From assembly GCA_000827205.1 (NCBI GenBank), contig KN832563.1, positions 692,863 to 756,862 on the forward strand: DNA of 64,000 nucleotides, written 5' to 3'. Position 1 is the first letter of the stretch. Every line of letters starts with the position of its first letter. This stretch comes from Plicaturopsis crispa FD-325 SS-3. Lineage: Eukaryota; Basidiomycota; Agaricomycetes; Amylocorticiales; Amylocorticiaceae. A program made the position numbers and the translations under genes. The notes beneath the pieces were generated by a model that worked only from the letters and a program-made list of their open reading frames with translations, was not told the origin of the DNA and made no database searches. This document shows positions 21,890-31,169 of the stretch, piece by piece.

Positions 21890-23950
21890 AAAATAAATAT
21901 ATTTGAGCAATGCTTTACATGATATGTTTCTACTGAAATGATAATTATCCACGCGTACGCCCCTCTGGAGACTGGCACTGCACTGGTGTTACGGGCATGG
22001 GCGTGGGTGGTTTGGTTAGTGCTGGGACCTGGTGTGCCACCCCCGTTTTTGCGCGCGTGTGCTGGCTCTGGCTCGCCGTCGCCGCTTCGTGTTTCGCGAG
22101 TGCGCGCCGCCTCTGGCGCAGCGCTAGCGTGGGCGTCGAGAACGCGCATGAACACCATTTGTACGCGTTATCGAGAACGCGGAGGGGGCGTGGGCGTTCT
22201 CGAAAATGCGAGGGCGTGAGTGCTGTCGAAAACGCGCACGGTGTTGGTGCGCGTTGTCGAAAACGCGAGGGCGTGCGCATTGTCGAGAACGCGAGGGCGT
22301 GCGCGTTGTCGACAATGCGCAGGGCGGGGGCGTTGTCGAGAGCGCGCAAGAACGGGGGCGTTGTCGAAAACGCGGAGTGCGGGGGCGTTGTCGCAAACAC
22401 GCACGGCGCGCCGGGTGTCGTTATGAGCGTGCAAGGGCACGGGCGCCGTCGAGTGCGCAAGGGCGCGGGGCGCCGTTGAGGACGGTGAGGGCGCGGGCGT
22501 TGTCGAAAACGCGCAACGCGTGGGCGCTGTCGGAAACGCGCAGGGGCGTCGGCGGTGTCGAGAACGCGTGAGGGCGTCGGCGTTGTCGACAGTGCGCGGG
22601 GGTGTCAGTGTGGTCGAGAACGCGCGAGGGCGCCGCGTTATCGAAAACGCGTGGGGGCGGGGGCACGGTTGACAGTGCGCGGGAGCGTCGGCGTTGTCGA
22701 GAACGCGCAAGGCGTGCGCGCTGTCGGAAACGCGAGGGTGTGGAGGGCGTGGGCGCTATCGAAAATGCGCCCGTGCGCGTTGTCGAAAATGCGCGGGGGC
22801 GTCGAGAACGCGCAAGGGCGCGGGCGTTATCGGAAACGCGCAGGGCGCGGGGGTCGTCGAGAGCGCGCAAGGGCGCGGGCGTCGTCGAGGGTGTGGAGGG
22901 CGTGGGCGCTATCGAAAACGCGCCCGTGCGCGTTGTCGAAAACGCGCAGGGCGCGGGCGTTATCGGAAACGCGCAGAGCGCGGGCGTTGTTGAGAGCGCG
23001 CAAGGGCGCGGGCGTTGTTGAGAGCGCGCAAGGGCGCGGGCGTTATCGAGAGCGCGCAGGGCGCGGGTGTTGTCGAAAACGCGCAGGGCGCGGGTGTCGT
23101 CGAGAACGCCCAAGGGCGTGGGTGCCGTTGAGAACGGCGGGCGCGGGCGTCGTCGAATGGGACAGTGGCGTGCCGTCGCTGTTTCGCATGTGTGCGGGCG
23201 CCGCCGTCTTCCGTGTGCGCGTCGCTGTTTTGCGTGTCGGTGTCAGTGGCGTATTGCTGGGACGCCCTCGCCGGTTGGTGTGTGCGAGCCGCCGTTTTGC
23301 GGGTGGGTGTGGGTGGGGACTGGCGCGCCGCCGCCGTTTTTTCGCGTGGGCGTCCGTGGTTTGGTGCTGGGACCGTGGCGCCGTTTTGCGCGTGCACGCC
23401 GCCTCTGGCGTGAGCGGGCGTGGGCGTCGGTCGGATGTTGCTGCGTGCTGCCGTTTTGCCCGTGCGCGCCGCTTCTGGCGCTGCGCTGCCGTTTTGCGCG
23501 TGGGTGCTGGTGATTTGGTGCGGAGATCGTGGCGCCGTCGTCGCCGTTTTGCGCGTGTGCGCTGGCGTCGTTTTGTGAGTGCGGCGGGGCACGGTGTGGT
23601 GTGGGCGTGCGCGTTGTGCACACTACGGGCTGTACATGTGTTAACAAGGACATTTATGAAAATTAAACTTATTACTTACCTATTTGAGACCTCGTCACAA
23701 ACTCCCGCTACCCTGCAGTCGACGGCCGGATGGTGGTGGAAAAAGCCTGGAGGGAAGATACAAGATAAGATGAGAGAATGGACTTTGAGAAAATTGACAG
23801 AGTCGACGCGCGGCAAATGAGCGTGGGAATGATTGCAGGACACTGCAATCTCCGATCCTTGCCACGTCAATTTTGTCTTTGTTCTTGCTCTCTACCGTCA
23901 CCTCCCCTCTGCAAACGACTGGCCGCAGCACTGACACATCATTGCTGTAC
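21890..23950 (-). other. spliced GC-rich minisatellite unit G
   Basis: Minus-strand reading: an exon ends in CTCAAATAG followed by donor GTAAGT at about 23680, with an intron to about 23631 ending ACATGTACAG. The GC-rich domain (23630-21960) is a roughly 30-base repeat around GTCGAGAACGCG / GGGCGTTGTCG, with a second type (GCCGTTTTGCGCGTG) at 23160-23600. An AT-rich tail lies to the left. A perfect 7-bp stem (ATTGCAG/CTGCAAT) sits at about 23835-23852, further from the donor than in other units. Open frames of up to 421 codons exist on several frames because the repeat length is a multiple of three. Confidence 0.5.
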
Positions 23951-24037
23951 GCACCCTCTCCCCCTTCTCATTTACACTCATTTATACACTTATAATTGCT
24001 AATTCAGCTCCAGCGTCGCGCTGCGCAAGACAGGCAC

Positions 24038-24269
24038 ATGGCGGGAAACCCAAAAAATTTCAAGTCACAGCGCGGTAAGCCTTCTCTTCACTACTTACTC
24101 ACGCTGTCTGACGTGTGCCCCGCATACAGAGGCACCACCAACATGTCCTGCACGCTCTCATCCCAACATCAAAGTGAGTTTTTTCTTGTTCTGGCATGTG
24201 CTTAAGACTGATTTAATAATGGTGTTTTTGCAGGGTATCCATATCATAGGCCAGTGCATCTGCATATAG
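24038..24269 (+). CDS. candidate small spliced gene, 38 aa, unknown
   Basis: Exons 24038-24074, 24130-24173 and 24234-24269 with GT-AG introns of 55 and 60 bases keep one frame from ATG (MAGNPKNFKSQR...) to TAG. A further donor-like GTAAGT follows at about 24270. The protein is too short to recognise. It lies inside the 3.9-kb CATCAGGAAAA element, divergent from unit G, so it may be element-encoded or a captured gene fragment. Low confidence. Confidence 0.2.
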
Positions 24270-26921
24270 GGTAAGTTTTATATCTCCCCTAATGTTGTAC
24301 TATGCCTGACTTTATTATATTCTAGATTGAAGGACTTTTTATAGAGTGCCAGACTGACAAATGGTCAGTTTCTGGCAGTAGCATGTACTTTGTAGCTAGA
24401 AGCTAGATTAGTGCTTGTATCTAGTTAGTGAAATGCATTGATTTGAACGTCTTTTCATTTGTTCTTTAAGAGTCTATAAGAGCTCCTATAGCTATCATAG
24501 CCCAAGATATTATGCTAAAAACCATGCCTGCTATTGTAGCTATATAAGCTATAATAGTAGAGTCAGCCAAAATGGCCAAATATAGTGTCTATATAGACAG
24601 GGGTAATCTCTTGTAGCTAGTGGAACTATAAGAACTATATGGTGCTCTATAGCGTCTTATAGCTCTGTATAGCAACCTTGGAACATTTTTGATTTTCCTG
24701 ATGTAATGTGCCTTATAGTACTCTGCACAATCGTTTTCAGGGTCTGCATAACTCCTCTCGGGCTGCTCATGCTAAAGAACAGCGCCTTACCACAGAACAG
24801 GAGAAGTGCCTCGTTGATTGGGCGACCCATCTCAGTGACCAGGGTCGGCCTCTCACGAAGCATTCCCTCATCCGGATGGTTCAGCACCTATCCGACTCAT
24901 ACGAGCCAGTTCCCAAGAAGTGGTATCGACGATTTCTGGCGCGGAACCCGTCACTCAAATTCGGAAAGGCCACTGGCCTTGACCCGAAGCGCGCGCAGGC
25001 TTTCAACCGAGCCACCGTCGACGACCACTTCACGAAGCTCGGAGACGTGTTGGACAGGGAGCATATTTCGTGGAGGAATGTGTATAACATGGACGAGAAG
25101 GGATGCCAGAGAGGCGGGGGGCGAAAGGCAAACTCCATTAAATATCTTGTCCCTCGCAACAGACGCCCGAAATGCAAGCTTCGTAGTGCGAATCTCAAGC
25201 TTGTCACAATTATTGAGTGTGTCTGCGCAGACGGCTCAAGTCTTCTCCCCGGTTTCATATTCTCTGGCAAGGAACTATTGCCCGAATGGTTCCAAGTGGA
25301 CGACGGCATTTGGTATGATTTCTGCTCGCAAATTCTCAGCATGTATAAATACTCACGGTGACCATTTACAGTATCGGCACATCTGAAAATGGGTGGACAG
25401 ATGATTTTCTGTGCATGGAATGGTTCAGGCAGTCGTTCATCCCTCAGACGAAGGCACGGAATGATTCAGGAGAGAAAATCCTTCTCATTATTGACGGACA
25501 CGGCTCGCACGTCACGGGTGAAATGCGGGAGCTCGCGGTGGAAAATAATATACATCTCTTCTGTCTCCCACCGCATACGACGCACCGGCTGCAGCCATTG
25601 GACGTTGGGGTCTTCGGGCCATTCCAGAACAAATGGGCGCAGCGGTGTGACGCCGTGCTTCACGAGACCGGAGAGGAGATTCGACGAGCAGACTTCGTTA
25701 AGGAATATATGTCGGTGCGCGCCCAAACGTTCTCGGAGACGACCATCAAGAGTGCGTGGGCGAAGACCGGTATCAACCCGCGCAACCCCAACATATTCAC
25801 TGACGCCGACTTTGCACCAAGTTTCATCGCTTCTACCATTGGCCATGTCCCCGAGAGCTACCCAACCGGTCCTCTCGATTTCGACGTCGGCGGCGGCGAA
25901 GACGCCGAGCAACAAGCCAGCAGCGACGAGGATGAGGACGAGTCCGAATCAGACTCGACCAGTGACTCGGATTCCTCGAGCGACTCGGGCTCGGAGTCTG
26001 GCAAATCGGACGAGTCGAGTGAATCGGACGAGGACGAGGCGTCGAGTGAATCGGACGAGCGTAGCGAAGCGGGTGCAATGGAGAGTGGTGTGCCGGCTGG
26101 AGACGACGAGGAAATGCGCGAGAAGGATGTTGGCGGTGGTACGGCCGACGGACAGCGTGACGAGGGCATCGTCCGGCCATCTGGTGGCACCCGTCAGTTG
26201 CGTGACAGCAACGTTGAGCAAGGAACGTACCTACGCGGCTCAATGCCATCGTCGCCAGCGCCGCCAGATCCGAGCACGTCTGCTGCAGGCCTGACGGCAG
26301 CTTCAAGTTCAGCTCGCTCGCGCCGCTGTCAGCGATACACCACCGACCACGGTACCGTTCCACCCTCCCGCTCTCATCGTTCCCTCTCTCAGCAGCTGGA
26401 TGCTGCAAACGAGGAGAATCGGCGTCTCCGCGCAGAGCTCGAGACGGCCTTATTGAGTCTACGCGAGGCCGAGTCTCACTGCAAGATGGCAAAGCTGGAA
26501 ATCGACGAGCTGCAGAAGAAAATCAATGCAAAGCAGCAGCGACGGGCGAAGAAGCGTAACCTTGTTACGACGTCACGGCTACTCACGTCCGCCGACGCTC
26601 TCGCGGATTATCGTCGACAGGAGGACGCCCGGAACGCCGAAGCACAGAAGAAGCGGGATGCGCAGCAGCAGCGAGAGGAGGAAGAAGCGAGCAGGCAGGC
26701 CAGGAGAGAGCAGCATTCGTCGACGGCTATCTTCAGCGGAGCGCTTGCGTCGAAGAAGAAAGCCGATCTTCAAGATATCGCGTACGCGTTAGGCTTAGCA
26801 CTGACAGGCAAGAAAAACGACCTCTCACATCGCATTTTGGCGCATCTTGACGACCATCCCGAGCGCCGGAATGACCCTAGGTTCGAAGGGTTGTACATCG
26901 CACTTGCGCGCGGCCAGAAAC

Positions 26922-28869
26922 CATCAGGAAAAAGGGGGATTCTTAATGCTATGAATATGTCTTAATTATCGGAAATTAAGGCTAATTAGCGAAAATTCGC
27001 AGTAAATAAAATTAGAGGTTTTAGCTACCCCCCCCTCTAATTTAGCATCACATTAAGAGCATTAGTACACTTTGGCATGAACTTCATGCTATTATCGTCT
27101 AGTTAGAGCGAAGTTGATAGTCAATTGATGCAGCTTAATGCCCAAGAACATGCACTATACAAATAGACACTTAGTGAGATATACGGATATCATAACGCTC
27201 GGACTAGCAGATGCAAGGGGAAAACCACATCATATTCGCATTCTACACTAAGGACTCGAACTAGTATCCTACAATACATGATATACTGAATGTATCCTAT
27301 CCTGCTATAATATCGGAGGCATCTAGGTTAGGTTGAGGTTAGATCATACGTACTTCTGTAAGTGAACAAGCGACTTACCTCTGTAGTAAATGCGCGCAAC
27401 AACCAGTGAGATACACTGTTGTTGGCGCGATGTCGGGTGGACGCCACCGCGGGCATGTGGGAACGCAACTGCATAGTGCGTGGCCTGCAAAATAAGTCAT
27501 TAGCTGCTAGCGGTCTACGAACCAGAAGAGGGGGTTTACCACGTACCTTTCGTGATACTACCCCAGTCCGACGAGCCCTACAACGCAGCGTGCATGCGAG
27601 TCACGGACCAGTGCGGGAGTGTGGAGGTTAGCACAGAATTGGTGTGCTACCCAACCTGCGCGCAATCGCAAATGAGGACAGAATAAAGAGAAGAGAACGA
27701 GCTCACCTTAATACTTGACGGGCATAAGCCAACAGTAGGACACCAACGGCAATGGCATAGGAAAGGAGGGGTGATGGAGGAAAGACATGAATAAAAGAAA
27801 GTGGAAAGACGAACAAGTCAAATTTCGCCGGCGACGCGCGGAATTTCTGCCACGTCGACGCTCAACGTTCAACATCCATCCACTCTCGACTTCTTCAGCT
27901 GCCGTTGTCGCTGTCGCCATGTCCAGCGCAGGGCACGTTGAACGTGAATCTTCGAAGGCCAGTGGACTCTACACTTGGGGTGAGTTTCTGACATATTACC
28001 ATATACTTTCATGACTTATACTGTTTGTACGACAGTCTCGCCCTCGACTTCAAGGTACCCACATCGACGGTCGTGACAGCAGCCCATGTCACTCTTCCCC
28101 ACTCTCGCATGGTGCCGCGTGCCAGCGCTAGCGGATTCGCAGCAGGCCCTTGCAAATCCGCATCACCTCTGGTGCGTTAACATTACCTATCAACTTGGTT
28201 GACTCAGGCTAACGCGTTGACACTGGCACCTGCATATCCAATATCGACAGCACGCACCCACCATCCATCTACCGGCCACCCTGTGTCTTCTTCCCCACCT
28301 CTACCCCTTCCGCACACGCGCCCGCTCCCGCCTGTGCCCATGTACTCGCACTACGGTGTCGCACCACACCGGCCGCGTGGCTGCTTTACTGTGGGTGCCT
28401 GTCAGGGTCCTGCCGCACCTCCCTGTCAATTGCGCGGATATGCTACGCTGCGGTGTGGACCATTTATGCACCACGCAGGTGGACATCCCATGTCAACGGT
28501 AGGCGCACAACGTTGCAAACACGCTTGTTGTAGTAGTGTCGTTCAGAGTACTAGTATATCTTGATTTATGCTGTCTCGTACTTTGCTACTTAGCAATGCA
28601 ATATACTTTTCTTGAGAAACATTGCAATTGAAGATCATAGATCCATTTGGAGTTCGGCTTCGCAAATCATCACAATGAGCTCCAATGCACATACACTGAT
28701 ACCAATTACAATCATACTTGTACAACAGTGAGACTACTTAGCATGGAGCTCTCTAAATTATAAGAACTTAGAGACTTAGAGACATTGGAGCTCTTTACCG
28801 CCATTATGCAAAATTGATGCGAAATTAGCGAGCCTTAAAGCTTTTTAAGAATCCGGGGTTTTCCTGATG
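26922..28869. mobile_element. CATCAGGAAAA-end DNA element, 1.95 kb, inserted in the pogo transposase
   Basis: Inverted ends CATCAGGAAAAAGGGGGATT / GGGGTTTTCCTGATG with a 2-bp AC duplication (26920-26921 and 28870-28871). Removing the element plus one AC restores the transposase frame (...ARGQK R QAPEADVND...). Subterminal regions carry TTAGAG/TTAAGA motifs. The interior holds unit I and no transposase. A TATGTCTTAA stop just inside the left end now terminates the transposase frame. Confidence 0.82.
27780..28560 (+). other. unit I, spliced cargo of the 1.95-kb element
   Basis: Begins with a GCCGGCGACGCGCGGAATTT phrase reminiscent of unit A/D exons, then ATGTCCAGCGCAGGG, donor GTGAGT at about 27980 and an intron of about 56 bases ending ACGACAG. 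A second intron-like stretch (about 28173-28207) has donor GTGCGT. The 3' domain (28210-28540) is GC-moderate and open for 121 codons (28199-28564), including a His/Pro-rich segment. It resembles no family I know. It lacks a long minisatellite. Confidence 0.35.
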
Positions 28870-29305
28870 ACGACAAGCGCCAGAAGCCGATGTGAACGAC
28901 GACGCCCCCGCGGGTAGACCTTCCAATCGACGCCGTCTAAACGACTCACGCACGCCCGGTGCTGTCGCTCAGCCTCTCGCGCCGACGACAGTCAACAACA
29001 TCCCAGGACCACCACCGAATATCTCCTCGAACGCGCCGCCCCTCACAAACAATAATTCGCATTTGCACATGCGCGACGAGAACGCCCCGCCGCTACCTCT
29101 GGATCCGTCTTATCCGCACCCCAACCCACACGAGCCTGCCTGTAAGGGATCGGTCCCTTACAGGTAACCTAGCGCGGCCGGCCAGGCCTTGTCCACCTCG
29201 GTAGCGGGCGTTAGGCGCTGTAACAGACTAGGAATAGGGGCATGATAGATCAGTGGCTAAGGCTGGTGCAATTCCGGCGTGCTTCATTTTCCCACGGTCG
29301 TTACA
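28390..29305. repeat. first copy of a 916-bp segment duplicated across the assembly gap
   Basis: Identical or nearly identical to 29541-30456 (offset 1151). It includes the end of unit I, the right end of the 1.95-kb element, the transposase segment 28872-29140 and an LTR. It ends where the two copies diverge after the LTR. Confidence 0.9.
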
Positions 29306-29413
29306 TTTGGTGAAGCATGGAGTTCAATTCCTGCTTAAGGCCACTTTTCGAAAGTAGAAAAGTTACCCCATACTGGCAGTCATTGAACTGGAGGGGGTAT
29401 GTAAGGGATCGGT
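29141..29413 (+). mobile_element. TRIM-like LTR element, 165-bp LTRs, right end in the gap
   Basis: A 165-bp LTR (29141-29305, TGTAAGGG...GTTACA) is followed by a 94-bp interior and then the start of a second LTR at 29400, cut by the gap. A purine tract GGAGGGGG precedes the second LTR. CTGCC lies directly upstream, the same 5-mer that flanks the solo LTR at 30292. There is no coding region. The family is non-autonomous TRIM-like; the element looks structurally whole as far as it can be seen. Confidence 0.8.
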
Positions 29414-29540
29414 NNNNNNNNNNNNNNNNNNNNNNNNNNNNNNNNNNNNNNNNNNNNNNNNNNNNNNNNNNNNNNNNNNNNNNNNNNNNNNNNNNNNNNN
29501 NNNNNNNNNNNNNNNNNNNNNNNNNNNNNNNNNNNNNNNN
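29414..29540. other. assembly gap (127 N)
   Basis: Separates two copies of the same 916-bp segment. The left copy carries a TRIM with interior, the right copy a solo LTR at the same site, so the join probably places two alleles end to end. Confidence 0.9.
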
Positions 29541-30456
29541 TGTGGGTGCCTGTCAGGGTCCTGCCGCACCTCCCTGTCAATTGCGCGGATATGCTACGCT
29601 GCGGTGTGGACCATTTATGCACCACGCAGGTGGACATCCCATGTCAACGGTAGGCGCACAACGTTGCAAACACGCTTGTTGTAGTAGTGTCGTTCAGAGT
29701 ACTAGTATATCTTGATTTATGCTGTCTCGTACTTTGCTACTTAGCAATGCAATATACTTTTCTTGAGAAACATTGCAATTGAAGATCATAGATCCATTTG
29801 GAGTTCGGCTTCGCAAATCATCACAATGAGCTCCAATGCACATACACTGATACCAATTACAATCATACTTGTACAACAGTGAGACTACTTAGCATGGAGC
29901 TCTCTAAATTATAAGAACTTAGAGACTTAGAGACATTGGAGCTCTTTACCGCCATTATGCAAAATTGATGCGAAATTAGCGAGCCTTAAAGCTTTTTAAG
30001 AATCCGGGGTTTTCCTGATGACGACAAGCGCCAGAAGCCGATGTGAACGACGACGCCCCCGCGGGTAGACCTTCCAATCGACGCCGTCTAAACGACTCAC
30101 GCACGCCCGGTGCTGTCGCTCAGCCTCTCGCGCCGACGACAGTCAACAACATCCCAGGACCACCACCGAATATCTCCTCGAACGCGCCGCCCCTCACAAA
30201 CAATAATTCGCATTTGCACATGCGCGACGAGAACGCCCCGCCGCTACCTCTGGATCCGTCTTATCCGCACCCCAACCCACACGAGCCTGCCTGTAAGGGA
30301 TCGGTCCCTTACAGGTAACCTAGCGCGGCCGGCCAGGCCTTGTCCACCTCGGTAGCGGGCGTTAGGCGCTGTAACAGACTAGGAATAGGGGCATGATAGA
30401 TCAGTGGCTAAGGCTGGTGCAATTCCGGCGTGCTTCATTTTCCCACGGTCGTTACA
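29541..30456. repeat. second copy of the 916-bp duplicated segment
   Basis: Matches 28390-29305 base for base over the stretches I compared. After it the sequence continues in the transposase frame. Confidence 0.9.
30292..30456 (+). mobile_element. solo LTR of the TRIM-like element
   Basis: A 165-bp LTR with a perfect 5-bp duplication CTGCC (30287-30291, 30457-30461), inserted in the transposase tail. Same LTR and same site as 29141. This is the product expected from recombination between the two LTRs. Confidence 0.88.
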
Positions 30457-31169
30457 CTGCCTCGTCTCGACATCCTTTCAGCACACACCAACCGCCGGCT
30501 AGTACATATACCGGCAATAATACACACAATCCAAGTTCACCCCCATCTAATCATTATCTGTATACTTATCCTGCACCATATACTTATCCTCATTCCTGGT
30601 CCCCTCCAGGATTACTCTCATATGTTCATAGTTCACCGGATGGCCATCCTAATCTTCGTTCTAGCATACCTCCCTCCCAATTTTACGGTACATAGTCCAC
30701 TTAACACCCTCCGACTACTTATAATCTTTCTGTAGATGCCCGACTGCATAATTTCGATAGCTAATCTTTCATCTTTCAACATGCAAACGTTCGAACTTCG
30801 TTTCGTTAGACACTGCGCGCTGCGTCGCTGCTCAAACGCGAGCGGCGCCTGCCGAGACTGCGGCAAGGTGTCGGAGCTGAAATCCTATGCATGCCGATGA
30901 AGCCGACACTGTGACTGCCCGTGACAAACCGCCAAGAGATTATCGAACACTGGACCCCTTTTCATTGCGCATCCGTAGACACAGTACTCGACATTTTCGT
31001 TTCAAAAAAAATGGAATCATGAAGTATAAGAGCTATATATGCGTGTACAGAAGGACCGGCAGCAAAAGAAATCGTTGTTGAAGAGCAAAAAAAAGTTTCG
31101 TCGAGATTATCGAACACTGGACTCATGATAGTACCTTCTCATAGACAGACTCTCTACAGTCTAGGACGA

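Larger units (their letters stand above)
20804..24703. mobile_element. CATCAGGAAAA-end DNA element, 3.9 kb, inserted in the pogo transposase
   Basis: Inverted ends CATCAGGAAAATC / GATTTTCCTGATG with a 2-bp TA duplication (20802-20803, 24704-24705). Removing the element plus one TA joins the transposase codons in frame (...AAAKEF N VPYSTL...). Subterminal regions on both sides carry TCTATATAGACA palindromes and many CTATAAGAGC motifs. There is no transposase inside; cargo is unit G (minus) and a small spliced plus-strand model. The superfamily is unclear: TA suggests Tc1/mariner, but a related copy has AC duplicated. Confidence 0.88.
20677..30695 (+). pseudogene. pogo transposase with SAP-like tail, split by three insertions
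   Basis: Coding parts: 20677-20803, 24706-25312, 25372-26921, 28872-29140 (or its duplicate 30023-30291) and 30462-30695. The one native intron is 25313-25371 (59 bases). Joined at the target duplications these give 928 codons without a stop. Order: N-terminal psq-type helix-turn-helix (RRRQYTEKDVQDAIDSVRSG), CENP-B-type HTH region, then the DDE core with FLARNP, NMDEKG, LLIIDGHGSH and PPHTTHRLQPLDVGVFGP, the usual pogo/Tigger marks. After it come an Asp/Ser-rich tract (25,900-26,070), a coiled coil (26,390-26,560), a SAP-like segment (KKADLQDIAYALGLALTGKK) and a Pro/Asn-rich tail. The frame is otherwise open, so the gene was probably intact when hit. It is now broken by the insertions unless they are spliced out, for which I see no GT-AG borders. 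Confidence 0.85.
20117..31153 (+). mobile_element. pogo-family (Tc1/mariner) DNA transposon, about 11 kb with nested insertions
   Basis: Inverted ends lie at about 20117-20178 and 31104-31153. Both contain AGTCTGTCTAT, TACTATCATGAGTCC and GTGTTCGATAAT in mirrored order. Between them is a pogo transposase gene in plus orientation, interrupted by two CATCAGGAAAA-end elements and an LTR element. The right end also carries a second copy of GATTATCGAACACTGGACCC at about 30937-30957, 165 bases inside. The exact outer boundary and TA duplication could not be fixed because the outermost bases differ. Without the insertions the element would be about 4 kb. Confidence 0.75.

Noticed and set aside
22555-23820. 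421-codon open frame in unit G
   Set aside because: Arises from a 30-base repeat lacking stops; competing frames on the other strand are equally long, and the intron evidence points to the minus strand.
20804-24703. The 3.9-kb insertion as a very large intron of the transposase gene
   Set aside because: Borders are CATCAGG...CCTGATG with a TA duplication, not GT-AG, and the ends are inverted repeats.
26922-26965. Native C-terminus of the transposase (KPSGKRGILNAMNMS)
   Set aside because: These codons are the left end of the inserted 1.95-kb element; the transposase frame resumes at 28872.
29217-29340. tRNA-like sequence (GAGTTCAATTCC) near the LTR
   Set aside because: No cloverleaf could be formed; the string lies in the interior of the TRIM-like element.
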